Positions 16,603 through 25,763 of a stretch of DNA of 64,000 nucleotides are shown here, piece after piece. The stretch covers positions 186,001 to 250,000 of the forward strand of contig NC_011666.1 of assembly GCF_000021745.1 (NCBI RefSeq). Reading direction: 5' to 3'. The stretch is from Methylocella silvestris BL2 (GTDB lineage Bacteria; Pseudomonadota; Alphaproteobacteria; Rhizobiales; Beijerinckiaceae). The translations under genes were made by a program, and so were the position numbers. The notes under the pieces were generated by a model that was not told the origin of the DNA, made no database searches, and saw only the letters and a list, made by a program, of their open reading frames with translations. Numbering within the stretch: the first letter of the stretch is position 1; every line of letters starts with the position of its first letter.

Positions 16603-19269
16603 CTAGCCAAGTGAACGATCGACGATGTCCCTGACGTCCGCCGAGAGGACGTCGCGCACCGCGATGCGGCGTAGCGCCGCCTCCGCGAGGGCCTTGCGCC
16701 CGGGCTCCAGCGTACGCCAGCTCTTGAAGGCGGAGAGAAGCCGCGCCGCGACCTGTGGGTTCTTTGGATCGAGGCAGAGCACGATTTCGACGACGAAGTC
16801 GAAGCCGGAGCCGTCCGCCGCATTGAAGCGCGTCAGATTACCGGTCGCGAAGGCGCCGACAAGCGAGCGCACGCGGTTGGGATTGGCGAACGAAAAAGCG
16901 GGGTGGCCCGTCAGATCCTTGATGCGCGAAAGCGTATCGGCGTCCGGCAGCATTGCCTGCAGCGCGAACCATTTATCGACGACCAGCGCGTCATGCGCGT
17001 GCCGCCGGTAGAAGGTCTTCAACGCCGCCTCTCGCGTCTCTCCCGGCGTTTGCGCGAGAGCGCCGAGCGCTGCGATCTCGTCGGTCATGGTGTCGGCGGA
17101 CGCAAATTGCCGCGACGCCAGCGCCGCGCCTTCCTCGGGCTCGCCGGCGCATAGAAGATCGAGCGCGGCGTTGCGCAGCGCGCGCCGGCCGGCCGCCGCG
17201 GCGTCAGGCGAATAGGGGCCGTCCGGCGCAAGGCGCGCATAGACCGTGTGAAGATGCGAAGAAAGACCCTTGCCGATCGCGCGCCGCAAACCGAACCGCG
17301 CGGCGTGGATGGCGTCGGGGTCGATGTTTTCGCCGATGTCGCGGGCGATGTCGGCCTCGCTCGGCAAAGTGATCATCTGCGCCGCGTAGGCGGGATCGGC
17401 GCTTTCCGTCAGCACGCTGGCGAGCGCGTCGACGAAATCATAATCCTCGGCAGGGCTCTTGCCGGCGCCGATGTCGGCGACCGCGCGCGTAAGCAGCCGG
17501 CTCGCATAAGTCTGCGCCGCCTGCCATCGCGTAAAACTGTCGCTGTCGCGCGCGATGAGCCGGATGAGATCGGCTTCGCTTGCGGCATAATCCAGCCTGA
17601 CGGGCGCCGAAAAGCCGCGCAATATTGAAAGGGCCGGGCGGCTCTCGACGTCGCGGAAAATGATGGTTCGCTGCGGCGTCGACAGCACAAACACGCCGCT
17701 TTCGATTTCGCGCGCGCTCGCGGCGTTGTCGGTCTCTGTCTTCAGCGGCAGATCGCCGTCCGGTCCAACGAGGCCGAGCGCGACGGGTATCACGAACGGT
17801 TCTTTATGATCCTGTCCGGGCGTCGGCTTTGACGATTGCTCCAGATGCAGCGTGAAAGTCCCGGCGCTCGCGTCATAGGAGGAAGCCGCTTCGAGCAGCG
17901 GCGTGCCGGATTGCCGGTACCAGCGAAAGAAGTCGGAAAGGTCGCGCCCAGAGGCTTCGGCGAAGCAGGAGATGAAATCCTCGACCGTCGCGGCGGTCCC
18001 GTCATAACGCTCGAAGTAAAGATCCATGCCGCGCGAAAAACTCTCCGCGCCGATCAGAACTTTGAGCATGCGGATGACTTCGGCGCCCTTCTCATAGATC
18101 GTCGCAGTGTAGAAATTATTGATCTCATAATAGGTTTCGGGCCGCACATTATGGGCGAGCGGCCCCGCATCCTCGGGGAACTGCGCCGCCCGCAGCGCGC
18201 GCACGTCGGCGATGCGATGGACGGCGCGCGAGCGCATGTCGGACGAAAATTCATGGTCGCGGAAGACGGTGAGGCCTTCCTTCAGGCAGAGCTGAAACCA
18301 GTCGCGGCAGGTGATGCGGTTGCCGGTCCAATTGTGGAAATATTCATGCGCGATGACGGCCTCGATATGGGCGTAATCGGCGTCTGTCGCCGTCGCCGGC
18401 GAGGCCAGCACATATTTGTCGTTGAAGATGTTGAGGCCCTTGTTCTCCATCGCGCCCATGTTGAAATCAGACACGGCGACGATGTTGAACACGTCGAGAT
18501 CATATTCCCGGCCGAAAGCGGTCTCGTCCCAGGCCATGGCGCGCTTTAGCGAATCCATCGCATAGGCGGCGAGCGGCTCCTTGCCGTGTTCGACATAAAT
18601 GCCGAGCGCAACCCTGCGGCCGGACCGCGTCAAAAACGCGTCGTGGATCGAGCCGAGATCGCCGCCGACCAGCGCAAAGAGATAAGAGGGCTTTGGAAAG
18701 GGATCGTGCCAGACCGCATAATGACGCGCGACGCCGTCCTCGCCTGTAGCAAGCTCGCCGGCCTCGACGAGATTGCCATTGGCGAGCAGGAGCGGCGCCT
18801 CCGCGCGGCTGGCCTCCAACCGCACCGTATAGACGCTGAGCACGTCCGGACGGTCGAGGAAAAAGGTGATGCGGCGAAACCCTTCCGGTTCGCATTGCGT
18901 GCAATAGGCCGAGCCCGAACGGAACAGGCCCATGAGACGGCTGTTCGCGGTCGGGTTAACCTCGGTCTCGACGTCCAGCGTAAAGGGCCGCTGCGGCGGG
19001 TTGGCGAGGGCGAGCTGCTGCGGGCTGACCACGACGACGCCGTCGGCGGGCGCCGCGCGGTCGATGGCGATGCTTTTGACGATCAGCCCGTCGCCGTCGA
19101 GGATCAGCGCGGCGTCCGGGCGGCCGTTCGGATTTGGCCGGATGCTGAGGCGCGAAACAACCCTCGCCGCGGTCGGATGGAGTTTGACGTTGAGATCGAC
19201 GCTGTCGATCAAATAATCGGGAGCTTTATAGTCCTTCAGGCGAACCGGTTCGGCGCTGTCTGTACGCAT
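16603..19269 (-). CDS. pepN: Aminopeptidase N (M1 zinc metallopeptidase)
   Basis: Removes N-terminal amino acids from peptides in the cytoplasm. 888 residues, as in the gammaproteobacterial-type PepN family. The exopeptidase signature GAMEN (about residue 273) and the zinc site HEYFHNWTGNR (about 308-318) with the downstream glutamate (LKEGLTVF) are all present. The long C-terminal helical domain is intact. ATG 19269 has GAGG five bases upstream; the preceding TTG is less likely. The gene is divergent from the MxaD-like gene and precedes the methyltransferase by 15 bp. Confidence 0.97.
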   Translation of the reverse strand: MRTDSAEPVRLKDYKAPDYLIDSVDLNVKLHPTAARVVSRLSIRPNPNGRPDAALILDGDGLIVKSIAIDRAAPADGVVVVSPQQLALANPPQRPFTLDVETEVNPTANSRLMGLFRSGSAYCTQCEPEGFRRITFFLDRPDVLSVYTVRLEASRAEAPLLLANGNLVEAGELATGEDGVARHYAVWHDPFPKPSYLFALVGGDLGSIHDAFLTRSGRRVALGIYVEHGKEPLAAYAMDSLKRAMAWDETAFGREYDLDVFNIVAVSDFNMGAMENKGLNIFNDKYVLASPATATDADYAHIEAVIAHEYFHNWTGNRITCRDWFQLCLKEGLTVFRDHEFSSDMRSRAVHRIADVRALRAAQFPEDAGPLAHNVRPETYYEINNFYTATIYEKGAEVIRMLKVLIGAESFSRGMDLYFERYDGTAATVEDFISCFAEASGRDLSDFFRWYRQSGTPLLEAASSYDASAGTFTLHLEQSSKPTPGQDHKEPFVIPVALGLVGPDGDLPLKTETDNAASAREIESGVFVLSTPQRTIIFRDVESRPALSILRGFSAPVRLDYAASEADLIRLIARDSDSFTRWQAAQTYASRLLTRAVADIGAGKSPAEDYDFVDALASVLTESADPAYAAQMITLPSEADIARDIGENIDPDAIHAARFGLRRAIGKGLSSHLHTVYARLAPDGPYSPDAAAAGRRALRNAALDLLCAGEPEEGAALASRQFASADTMTDEIAALGALAQTPGETREAALKTFYRRHAHDALVVDKWFALQAMLPDADTLSRIKDLTGHPAFSFANPNRVRSLVGAFATGNLTRFNAADGSGFDFVVEIVLCLDPKNPQVAARLLSAFKSWRTLEPGRKALAEAALRRIAVRDVLSADVRDIVDRSLG

Positions 19270-19424
19270 CAAGACCTCGGCGTGGGGATGGACGGCGGGA
19301 AAACGGCGCCGTCCGATTTTGCCGCGATCATAGGGCTTGCGTCCGCGCGGCGCAAAGTGCAGGGAAGCGCGTCCGGCGGCGCCAAGGCGCCACGAAGAAC
19401 CAGCAACGAGGGGACGCGAACGCC

Positions 19425-19976
19425 ATGGCTCGACGCCTATTCACATCCACGCTCTGCGGAGCCGCCCTTCTGGCCTGCGCGGCGGGCGCCGCGCTGGCGC
19501 ATGGGCCGACGCGGCAGAAGGTGACCGAATCCATCGAGATCAACGCCGCGCCGGACAAGGTCTGGGCTGTCATCGGCAATTTTCAGGACATGAGCTGGCA
19601 TCCTGCGATCCAGAAGACCACAGGCGACGGCGGCAACACGCCGGACGTCGCCAAGCGCCAGCTCGATCTCGGCAATGGCGCGACGATCGACGAAGAACTC
19701 TATAAGTATAGCGCCGAAGACCACAGCTATTCTTATCGCATCGACAAGGTCGACGTGAAGGTTCTCCCGGTGAACAATTATTCCTCGACGCTCGAAGTGA
19801 AAGCGGAAGACGACGGCAAGAAAAGCCTGGTCGAGTGGCACGGCGCCTTTTATCGCGGCTATCCGAACAATGATCCGCCGCCGGAACTGAGCGACGAAGC
19901 CGCCAAAACCGCCGTGACGGGCGTCTACAAAGCGGGGCTCGAGGCGCTCAAGAAGAAGCTCGAAGCGACCAACTAA
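19425..19976 (+). CDS. mxaD: MxaD-like periplasmic SRPBCC-family protein
   Basis: 183 residues. A clear Sec signal peptide (LFTSTLCGAALLACAAGAALA) is followed by an SRPBCC/START-like fold (KVTESIEINAAPDKVWAVIGNFQDMSWHPAI, then LEVKAEDDGKKSLVEWHGAFYRG). Size, secretion and sequence style match MxaD, the 19-kDa periplasmic protein of methylotrophs that aids electron transfer between methanol dehydrogenase and cytochrome cL. No methanol dehydrogenase structural gene is in the window, so the specific role is inference and the symbol is by resemblance. The start has GAGGGGA 9 nt upstream. A beta-propeller gene follows after 39 bp, probably in the same transcript. Confidence 0.8.
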   Translation: MARRLFTSTLCGAALLACAAGAALAHGPTRQKVTESIEINAAPDKVWAVIGNFQDMSWHPAIQKTTGDGGNTPDVAKRQLDLGNGATIDEELYKYSAEDHSYSYRIDKVDVKVLPVNNYSSTLEVKAEDDGKKSLVEWHGAFYRGYPNNDPPPELSDEAAKTAVTGVYKAGLEALKKKLEATN

Positions 19977-20015
19977 AATGACGCGCGCCCTGCCGCCGAC
20001 TTGCGAAGTCGGCTG

Positions 20016-20993
20016 ATGCGCCGGATTCCCCGGCGCGTCGTCCCTCTGCTGCCGCGGCTTGCTGCCGCGCTTGCGCTTCTGACCGGCGCCGCGGCGCTCG
20101 CGTCGGCCGATGAAGCCTTCATCACGGAGCAGAGCGGCGGCGGCGTCAGCGTCGTCGATCTCGTTGCGCGCAAGACCATCGCGCATATCGAAATCGGCGG
20201 GAAGCCTGCTGGCATCGCCATGTCGAAAGATGGCGCAACCGCTTTCGTCACCAGCACCGAGGGCAAATTCGTCACGCTGATCGACGCCGCCTCGCGGCGG
20301 ATCAGCGGCCGCATCGATATGCCGGACACGCCGCTCGGCGTCGCCGCGGATCCGGCCGGGCGCTTCCTCTATGTTTCGGGCTTCTACCAGCCGCGAATTT
20401 ACAAGATCGATCTGGAAACGCGCGTCATTATCGCCACGGCGGAAGTCGGCGCCTCGCCCTCCGGCGTCGCCGTTTCGCCCGACGGCGGCCTGATCGTCGT
20501 CGCCGACCGCGATGACGACGCCGTCTCGATTCTCGATTCGGGCAGTTTCCGGTCGATCGCCAAAGTGAAAACCGGCGCGCATCCGTTTGGCGTCACGATC
20601 GACGCCAAGGGCGCGCGCGTCTACACGGCGAATGTTGAAAGCAACGATATTTCGGTGATCGACCTCAACACGCGCGCGCTGATCGGGACAGTCCCCGTCG
20701 GCAAGCGTCCTTATGTTGTCGCGCTCGCGGGCCGTCGCGGCTTTTCCAGCGATCAATATGCCGGAACGGTCTCGGCCTTCGACCTCGAAACGCTCCAGCC
20801 GATCGGCCGCGTGTCAGTCGGCGAATATCCCGAGGGGCTCCAGGCCAGCGCCGACGAAAGCGTCGTCTATGTCGTGAACTGGTTCTCGAATGACGTCCAG
20901 GCGATCGATCCGAAGACCTTGAAGGTCACGGCGAAGATCGAGGTTGGCGACGGTCCGCGCTCCTTCGGCCTTTTTCTGCGCGAGACGCGCTGA
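20016..20993 (+). CDS. Secreted YVTN/YncE-family beta-propeller protein
   Basis: 325 residues. A signal peptide (RRIPRRVVPLLPRLAAALALLTG, cleavage near ASA) is followed by about seven repeats of roughly 42 residues with the YVTN pattern, for example VAVSPDGGLIVVADRDDDAVSILD, GARVYTANVESNDISVIDL and ESVVYVVNWFSNDVQAIDP, making a complete propeller. Such proteins accompany PQQ-dependent dehydrogenase and c-type cytochrome systems, but their biochemical role is not established. The ATG at 20016 is chosen over the upstream TTG because it directly precedes the signal peptide; the ribosome-binding site is weak. The next gene converges with only 2 bp between stops. Confidence 0.87.
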   Translation: MRRIPRRVVPLLPRLAAALALLTGAAALASADEAFITEQSGGGVSVVDLVARKTIAHIEIGGKPAGIAMSKDGATAFVTSTEGKFVTLIDAASRRISGRIDMPDTPLGVAADPAGRFLYVSGFYQPRIYKIDLETRVIIATAEVGASPSGVAVSPDGGLIVVADRDDDAVSILDSGSFRSIAKVKTGAHPFGVTIDAKGARVYTANVESNDISVIDLNTRALIGTVPVGKRPYVVALAGRRGFSSDQYAGTVSAFDLETLQPIGRVSVGEYPEGLQASADESVVYVVNWFSNDVQAIDPKTLKVTAKIEVGDGPRSFGLFLRETR

Positions 20994-20995
20994 GT

Positions 20996-22303
20996 TCAGG
21001 TCTTGACCGGCGCAGGCGCGACGCAGCGGCGGACATATAAGGCGAAGGCGACCGTCAACACCCCCAGTAATATTGACAGCACGGGCTCGGATAACCCGAT
21101 GGCGGCGCTTTGCAGGATGGCGGTCGCGGCGACGCCTGCGACAATGAAGGTGGAATTCAGGACATTGACGGCGGCGACCAGACGCGCCCGCCACGCGGGG
21201 GGAGCGTCCGCCTGAATAGCGGCAAACAGCGGCACGACAAAGAGGCCGCCCGCGCTGGCGAGGCCGAGGACGTCGACCGCGACGCGAACGCCTGCGGCGG
21301 ATGCAAAGAAGGTCAAAAGCCCCGTCTCGGTGGTCGCCGCCGGAAGCTGCGCGGTCGAGACGCCAAGATCGATCAGGAAGAGGCCCATTCCCAGCGCGGC
21401 GAAGGGAGCGCCCGAAAGGATGATGCGGCCCCTGGCGATCAGCGCCGCGGCGAGCGATCCGGCGCCGATGCCGAGCGCGAACAAAGCGCTGATCGCGGTC
21501 TCGACCGCAATATCGCCGCCCGTCTTGGCGCGCACGATGACCGGCGTCAGCGACAGCGCCACGGCTCCAACCATCCAGAACCAGGAGACGGCGATGCTGC
21601 GGCTCCAGAGCTTCGCGTCGCGCCGCAATTCGGCGATGAGCCCGGCCGTCGAGGCAAAAATATTATGTGTGACTAACAGGCCGGGGGCGGCGCGGGCGGT
21701 CGAAGGGATGAACAGGCTCGTCAGAAAGGCGGCGAGCGCGATGGCCATCAGCTGCAGCATGGTCGAAGCCGGCGAGCGCGCGACCGAAAGTCCGCCCGCG
21801 ATGAGGCCGAGCAGGATCGCCGCAAACGTCGCCGCCTCGACCAACGCATTGCCGGCGACAAGCTGATCGCGCGCCATGAGCTCGGGCAAGATTGCATATT
21901 TCAACGGTCCGAACAGCGCGCTGATGACGCCGAGCCCGAACAGCGCCGCATACAGCACCGGCAGGGAAGCCATCCAAAGCCCGATCGCGGCGAGCGCCTG
22001 CACCGCGATTTCCGCCCCCTTGAGCGCGCGGGCAAAGCGCGCTTTATCCTGCGCGTCCGCGATTTCGCCGCCAAGCCCCGACAGGATGAGCGTCGGCGCC
22101 ACGAATATGCCGACCGCGAGCGTGATCAGCGCGCCGGCGCCGGTTTCGCCAAGCCGGAACAGGATCAGCATCGCGAGCATGTTGCGCACGAAATTGTCGT
22201 TGAAGGCCGACAGAAACTGGCACCAGAACAGCGGCGCGAACCGTCTCGACCGCATCAGGGCGGCGAGCGTCGCAAGACCGCTTGGCAAGACGGGGTCCTT
22301 CAC
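20996..22303 (-). CDS. MFS transporter, LplT/lysophospholipid-transporter-like
   Basis: About 435 residues with 10-12 hydrophobic segments. The N-terminus carries the LplT-type signature FAPLFWCQFLSAFNDNFVRNM and the GPLKYAILPELM motif. LplT flips lysophospholipids inward for re-acylation and is often fused or linked to an acyltransferase (Aas); none is present here. The start is uncertain: GTG 22303 is preferred because an upstream extension would lie inside the end of the CDF gene. The gene begins 32 bp after that gene's stop, so the two may share a transcript. Confidence 0.83.
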   Translation of the reverse strand: MKDPVLPSGLATLAALMRSRRFAPLFWCQFLSAFNDNFVRNMLAMLILFRLGETGAGALITLAVGIFVAPTLILSGLGGEIADAQDKARFARALKGAEIAVQALAAIGLWMASLPVLYAALFGLGVISALFGPLKYAILPELMARDQLVAGNALVEAATFAAILLGLIAGGLSVARSPASTMLQLMAIALAAFLTSLFIPSTARAAPGLLVTHNIFASTAGLIAELRRDAKLWSRSIAVSWFWMVGAVALSLTPVIVRAKTGGDIAVETAISALFALGIGAGSLAAALIARGRIILSGAPFAALGMGLFLIDLGVSTAQLPAATTETGLLTFFASAAGVRVAVDVLGLASAGGLFVVPLFAAIQADAPPAWRARLVAAVNVLNSTFIVAGVAATAILQSAAIGLSEPVLSILLGVLTVAFALYVRRCVAPAPVKT

Positions 22304-22334
22304 GTGCGCCCGTTGCGCCGCAGCCGCGCGCTCG

Positions 22335-23759
22335 TCATTGCGCGGGCTCGGCGTGACCGACGATGCGGGTGATCGTGGAAAAAGAGGCTCGCATCTTGCG
22401 CTCCAGCGCGTCGACTTGATCATGCGTTTCGTCGACGCTCAGCGCCGGATCGACGAGACAATGATAGTTGACCACGAGCCCCGCTGGGGTCCGCCGCACC
22501 CGCACGTTGTGGACGTCGAGCAGATCGCCCTGATCATGCGCCTTCTTTATCAGCGCCGCCTCGATCTTCGCCTTGATCTTCGGGTCGACGTCCTGGCCGG
22601 TCAAATGGCGCGGCTCCATTGGCTCGATATGGCTTTCAACCTCGACGTCGGAGCCAAGCTCCTTGCGGATTTCCTTTTCGAGACTTGAGGCGATCTCATG
22701 CGCGGAGCCATGCGACATGCGCCCGTCGAGCTCGATGTCGAAGCTGACCGAAGCGCGGCCGTCGACGTCCTGCACGGTGATGTGATGGATCGGAACGTGG
22801 CGCTTGGCGGCGATCAGCAGAATGCGTTCGAGAAAGGTTTCGCTGTCGATGGCGATCGGCTGCGTCGCGATGGTGACCGATATTTCCGGATGGCTCGCCT
22901 TGATCGCCTCGGCGACATTCGCCTTGATCGCCGCGACGCTTTCGAGGGAGAGCGTGCGCGCGACGGAAATTTCCAGATCGCCCAGAATTTCGGCGCCGGC
23001 GGGGCGCAGACGCACGGACGGCACGTCGATGACGCCCGGCACCGCCGCGGCGCTGCCCCAGACCTCTTCGGCGAGCCCCTTCGGCGCCGCGTCGACCAGC
23101 GTGTCGATGGTGCGGCGGCCGATATTGTAACCGGCGACGCCGATGAAACCGGCGACGCCCAGCGCGGCCACGGCGTCGCCCTGCGGAAAGCCGAAATGGG
23201 CGGCGATGAGGCCGGCAATCGCAAGCGAGGAGGCGACGATATCGCTCGAAAAATGCAGCGCGTCCGCGGCAAGCGCCTCGCTGCGGGTTTCCTTGGCGAT
23301 TTTATTGAGCGCGCGCCAGCGGAAGGAGTCGACCACGATCGAAATAAAGAGCACGGCGAAAACCAGCGGGCTCGCCTCGACGGCGACGTCATGGTTGAAG
23401 AAGCGCCGCACCGCCTCGATCAGAATGAAAGTCGCAAGGGCGAACAGCACGCCGGTCTCGACCAGCGCCGTCAGGGCTTCGACCTTGGCGTGGCCGTAAT
23501 GATGCTCGTCGTCAGCCGGCTTGTTCGAAATTCGGATCGCATAATAGGTCAGCGCCGTCGTGACGACGTCGCCGAAATTATTGCCGGCCTCCGACATCAC
23601 GGCCAGCGACCCCGAGGCGAGCCCGGCGATCAGCTTGGCGATCGCCATGGTCGCCGAGACCGCGATCGAGACGAGCGCCACGCGCTCCTTGCGCTTCTGA
23701 TTGACCTCGGCCTGCAGCGCCGCGCTCGCGGCTTGCTCTTGCGGGGCGGCGGCAGCCAT
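22335..23759 (-). CDS. Cation diffusion facilitator (CDF) transporter with extended C-terminal domain
   Basis: 474 residues, against about 300 in a standard CDF exporter. Six membrane helices span about 25-220. The helix-5 metal site is the usual HxxxD (DALHFSSD), but the helix-2 site reads NNFGD, giving N-x3-D instead of H or D-x3-D. The cytoplasmic part (about 225-470) looks like three successive dimerisation-type domains instead of one. The exported metal is unknown. Start ATG 23759 is chosen because it leaves 150 bp to the divergent gloA gene; an in-frame ATG at 23867 would leave only 42 bp for two promoters. Confidence 0.88.
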   Translation of the reverse strand: MAAAAPQEQAASAALQAEVNQKRKERVALVSIAVSATMAIAKLIAGLASGSLAVMSEAGNNFGDVVTTALTYYAIRISNKPADDEHHYGHAKVEALTALVETGVLFALATFILIEAVRRFFNHDVAVEASPLVFAVLFISIVVDSFRWRALNKIAKETRSEALAADALHFSSDIVASSLAIAGLIAAHFGFPQGDAVAALGVAGFIGVAGYNIGRRTIDTLVDAAPKGLAEEVWGSAAAVPGVIDVPSVRLRPAGAEILGDLEISVARTLSLESVAAIKANVAEAIKASHPEISVTIATQPIAIDSETFLERILLIAAKRHVPIHHITVQDVDGRASVSFDIELDGRMSHGSAHEIASSLEKEIRKELGSDVEVESHIEPMEPRHLTGQDVDPKIKAKIEAALIKKAHDQGDLLDVHNVRVRRTPAGLVVNYHCLVDPALSVDETHDQVDALERKMRASFSTITRIVGHAEPAQ

Positions 23760-23909
23760 TAGCGCGGCAAGGCGGGCGAGGCAGGCGTCGCGCAGCGGAA
23801 GGAAGGCGTCGCGCAGCCGGGCGCCTACCGCAAGGGCCTTTTGTGCTATATCGCGGCCGCGGATCATAAGCGCCGGTCTCGGGAGAGGCGTCGGAACAGG
23901 AGCTGCGGC

Positions 23910-24350
23910 ATGGAATTCCTTCATACGATGGTGCGGGTTTCGGACCTCGGCCAATCGCTCGAATTTTATACGCAAAAACTTGGCCTTGTAGAGATGCGGC
24001 GAACCGAGCATGAAGCCGGCCGCTTTACGCTTGTTTTTCTCGCCGCGCCCGGCGACGCCGGCAGGGCGAAAGACACCCACTCGCCCTTGCTGGAGCTCAC
24101 CTATAATTGGGACGCGGAAACCTATAGCGGCGGGCGCAATTTCGGCCATCTCGCCTTTGCCGTAGACGATATTTACGCGACATGCGACAGGCTGATGAAA
24201 GCGGGCGTCACGATCAATCGGCCGCCGCGCGACGGCCGCATGGCCTTCGTCCGCTCGCCGGACGCGATTTCGATCGAGCTTTTGCAGAAGGGCGAGGCGA
24301 AAGCCAGGCAAGAGCCCTGGGCCTCGATGGAGAATGTCGGCGCTTGGTAG
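23910..24350 (+). CDS. gloA: Lactoylglutathione lyase (glyoxalase I)
   Basis: Converts the hemithioacetal of methylglyoxal and glutathione into S-lactoylglutathione. 146 residues in two betaalphabeta-betabetabeta modules. The four metal ligands expected for the family are visible in context: H5 (EFLHTMVRV), E in LLELTYNW, H in FGHLAFAV and E in ISIELLQ. AGGAG lies 7 nt before ATG 23910. The gene runs directly into otsB: the otsB start overlaps its last codons. Confidence 0.95.
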   Translation: MEFLHTMVRVSDLGQSLEFYTQKLGLVEMRRTEHEAGRFTLVFLAAPGDAGRAKDTHSPLLELTYNWDAETYSGGRNFGHLAFAVDDIYATCDRLMKAGVTINRPPRDGRMAFVRSPDAISIELLQKGEAKARQEPWASMENVGAW

Positions 24351-25117
24351 AGGCGGCGAAGGCTCCAGAGCTTCTGGCTCCGGGCGAACTGGAAAAGATC
24401 GCCCCGCCGTCGACCTCGGCCTATTTTCTCGACGTCGACGGCACGCTGCTGGAGATCAGGCAACGGCCCGAGGACGTTCTGGCCGATGCAAAGCTGCGCG
24501 CGCTGCTCGGCGACATAATGGGTTTTTGCGGCGGCGCCGTCGCCTTGGTCAGCGGGCGCGCGATCGCGGATCTCGACCGGATTTTCGATCCCCTTATTTT
24601 GCCCGCCGCCGGGCTCCATGGGGCAGAGATTCGTTTTCCGGACGGCGCCCGCACCTTTGCCGACGCTTCGGCCGTCGATGACGCGCGGCCAAAACTGCGG
24701 GCCTTCGCGCAAAGGCATGAGGGCTTGCGGCTGGAGGACAAGGGAGCGACCCTGGCGCTGCATTTCCGTCAGCGGCCGGAGCTGGCCGAAGAGGCGCTGG
24801 CCTTCATGCAGGCGCTCGTAGACCGCCCGGAACTTTCCGTTCAGCCGGGAAAGATGGTCGCCGAACTGAAGCAGACCGCCCATACCAAGGCGACCGGCAT
24901 CGCGAGCCTGATGGCGGGGGCGCCATTCCTTGGCCGCACGCCGGTGTTCATCGGCGACGATCTGACCGATGAGATCGGCTTTGGCTTCGTCAATGAGCAG
25001 GGCGGGGTTTCGATCAGGATCGCCGCCATGGAGGCGTCGACTTCGGCGCAGTTCCGGCTGGCCGATCCGGCGCAGTTGCGGAGCCAATTGACGGCGCTGC
25101 GCGGACAGGGCGCATAG
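24344..25117 (+). CDS. otsB: Trehalose-6-phosphate phosphatase
   Basis: HAD-superfamily phosphatase that makes trehalose from trehalose 6-phosphate. 257 residues, near the usual length. HAD motif I is [11 protein letters not shown] (about 28-38), followed by a [10 protein letters not shown] segment, GLHGAEIR, and motif [15 protein letters not shown] near 205-215. No ATG precedes the domain after the gloA stop. TTG 24344 is proposed as start: it overlaps the gloA stop by 7 bp and has GGAG 11 nt upstream, so translation is probably coupled. OtsA, the synthase partner, is not in the window. Confidence 0.92.
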   Translation: MVEAAKAPELLAPGELEKIAPPSTSAYFLDVDGTLLEIRQRPEDVLADAKLRALLGDIMGFCGGAVALVSGRAIADLDRIFDPLILPAAGLHGAEIRFPDGARTFADASAVDDARPKLRAFAQRHEGLRLEDKGATLALHFRQRPELAEEALAFMQALVDRPELSVQPGKMVAELKQTAHTKATGIASLMAGAPFLGRTPVFIGDDLTDEIGFGFVNEQGGVSIRIAAMEASTSAQFRLADPAQLRSQLTALRGQGA

Positions 25118-25141
25118 CCGCCGTCAGGGCAAGGCCGCGAA

Positions 25142-25393
25142 TCAGTATTTGGCGGTGACGTGGCCGTCGCAGATCCAGGTGACCTTCCAGCGCCAGCCGT
25201 CCGGCGTGTCGACCGGGCTGACGTCGTAGCACTCGATCGGCGGCCGGTGATAGACATAGCCGTAAGGGTAGGGGCGGCCGAAGAACGGCAGGCCGTCGAC
25301 GTCGCCGAGGGAATTGGCCGCGCCGCTGCCCGGAAGCGCGAAAGCTCCGAGGCAAAGGCCAAGGAGGGAAAACACGAATCTCATGCGCGCCAT
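25142..25393 (-). CDS. Small secreted protein of unknown function
   Basis: 83 residues with a strong signal peptide (MRFVFSLLGLCLGAFALPG, cleavage near GAA) and a mature part of about 58 residues rich in tyrosine and aromatics (FFGRPYPYGYVYHRPP). It ends in RWKVTWICDGHVTAKY and has two cysteines that may pair. No family was recognised. ATG 25393 or 25384 could be the start. The gene converges with otsB with a 24-bp gap. Confidence 0.62.
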   Translation of the reverse strand: MARMRFVFSLLGLCLGAFALPGSGAANSLGDVDGLPFFGRPYPYGYVYHRPPIECYDVSPVDTPDGWRWKVTWICDGHVTAKY

Positions 25394-25763
25394 TGGGCAA
25401 ACCTTGCGAAAACGATCGAGCGGAACTCGTAAGGATCATGTCACGATCGCTAGCCTGCGGCAAGGCGACAGCCTTGGCTTGACCATATCGAACAGGGACT
25501 TATGCGCAGGCGATAAGCATTTCGCTCGCCGATGTGGCCGTGATGTCACTCTCGTGGGCTGACCGGCGCAGAAGCCGGCTCCGCGCCAGAGGCGCGGGCC
25601 GACCAAGCGTTGTGGCGCCGCAATTGCTTTGACCTATACGTTCAATGGCAGGTCCCCAACTTGAACAGCGCCGCTTCCGTCACGCCTTCGAGCGTTTGAT
25701 GAGCGGCGTTTTTTTTTGCCCGGCGGCGTGCTCCAACCGGTGCGCCGCCGCGCGAAATTGCGA
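25394..25763. other. Intergenic region with a plus-strand terminator and no supported protein gene
   Basis: 370 bp between two minus-strand genes. It contains a strong intrinsic terminator on the plus strand (25669-25717) although no plus-strand gene ends nearby; otsB stops about 550 bp upstream. A TTGACC hexamer at about 25629 and a TATACG hexamer at about 25636 are the only promoter-like elements, and their spacing is not canonical. Short open frames across the terminator lack ribosome-binding sites. Confidence 0.5.
25669..25717 (+). terminator. Intrinsic terminator, possibly the 3' end of a small RNA
   Basis: The outer stem CGCCGCT (25669-25675) pairs with AGCGGCG (25702-25708). Inside it a second stem ACGC/GCGT is closed around CTTCGA. 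Nine T follow immediately (25709-25717). Just upstream, TTCAA (25641) and TTGAA (25661) can form a further hairpin. The order hairpin, hairpin, T-tract is typical of Hfq-type small RNAs, which is inference. Confidence 0.6.
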
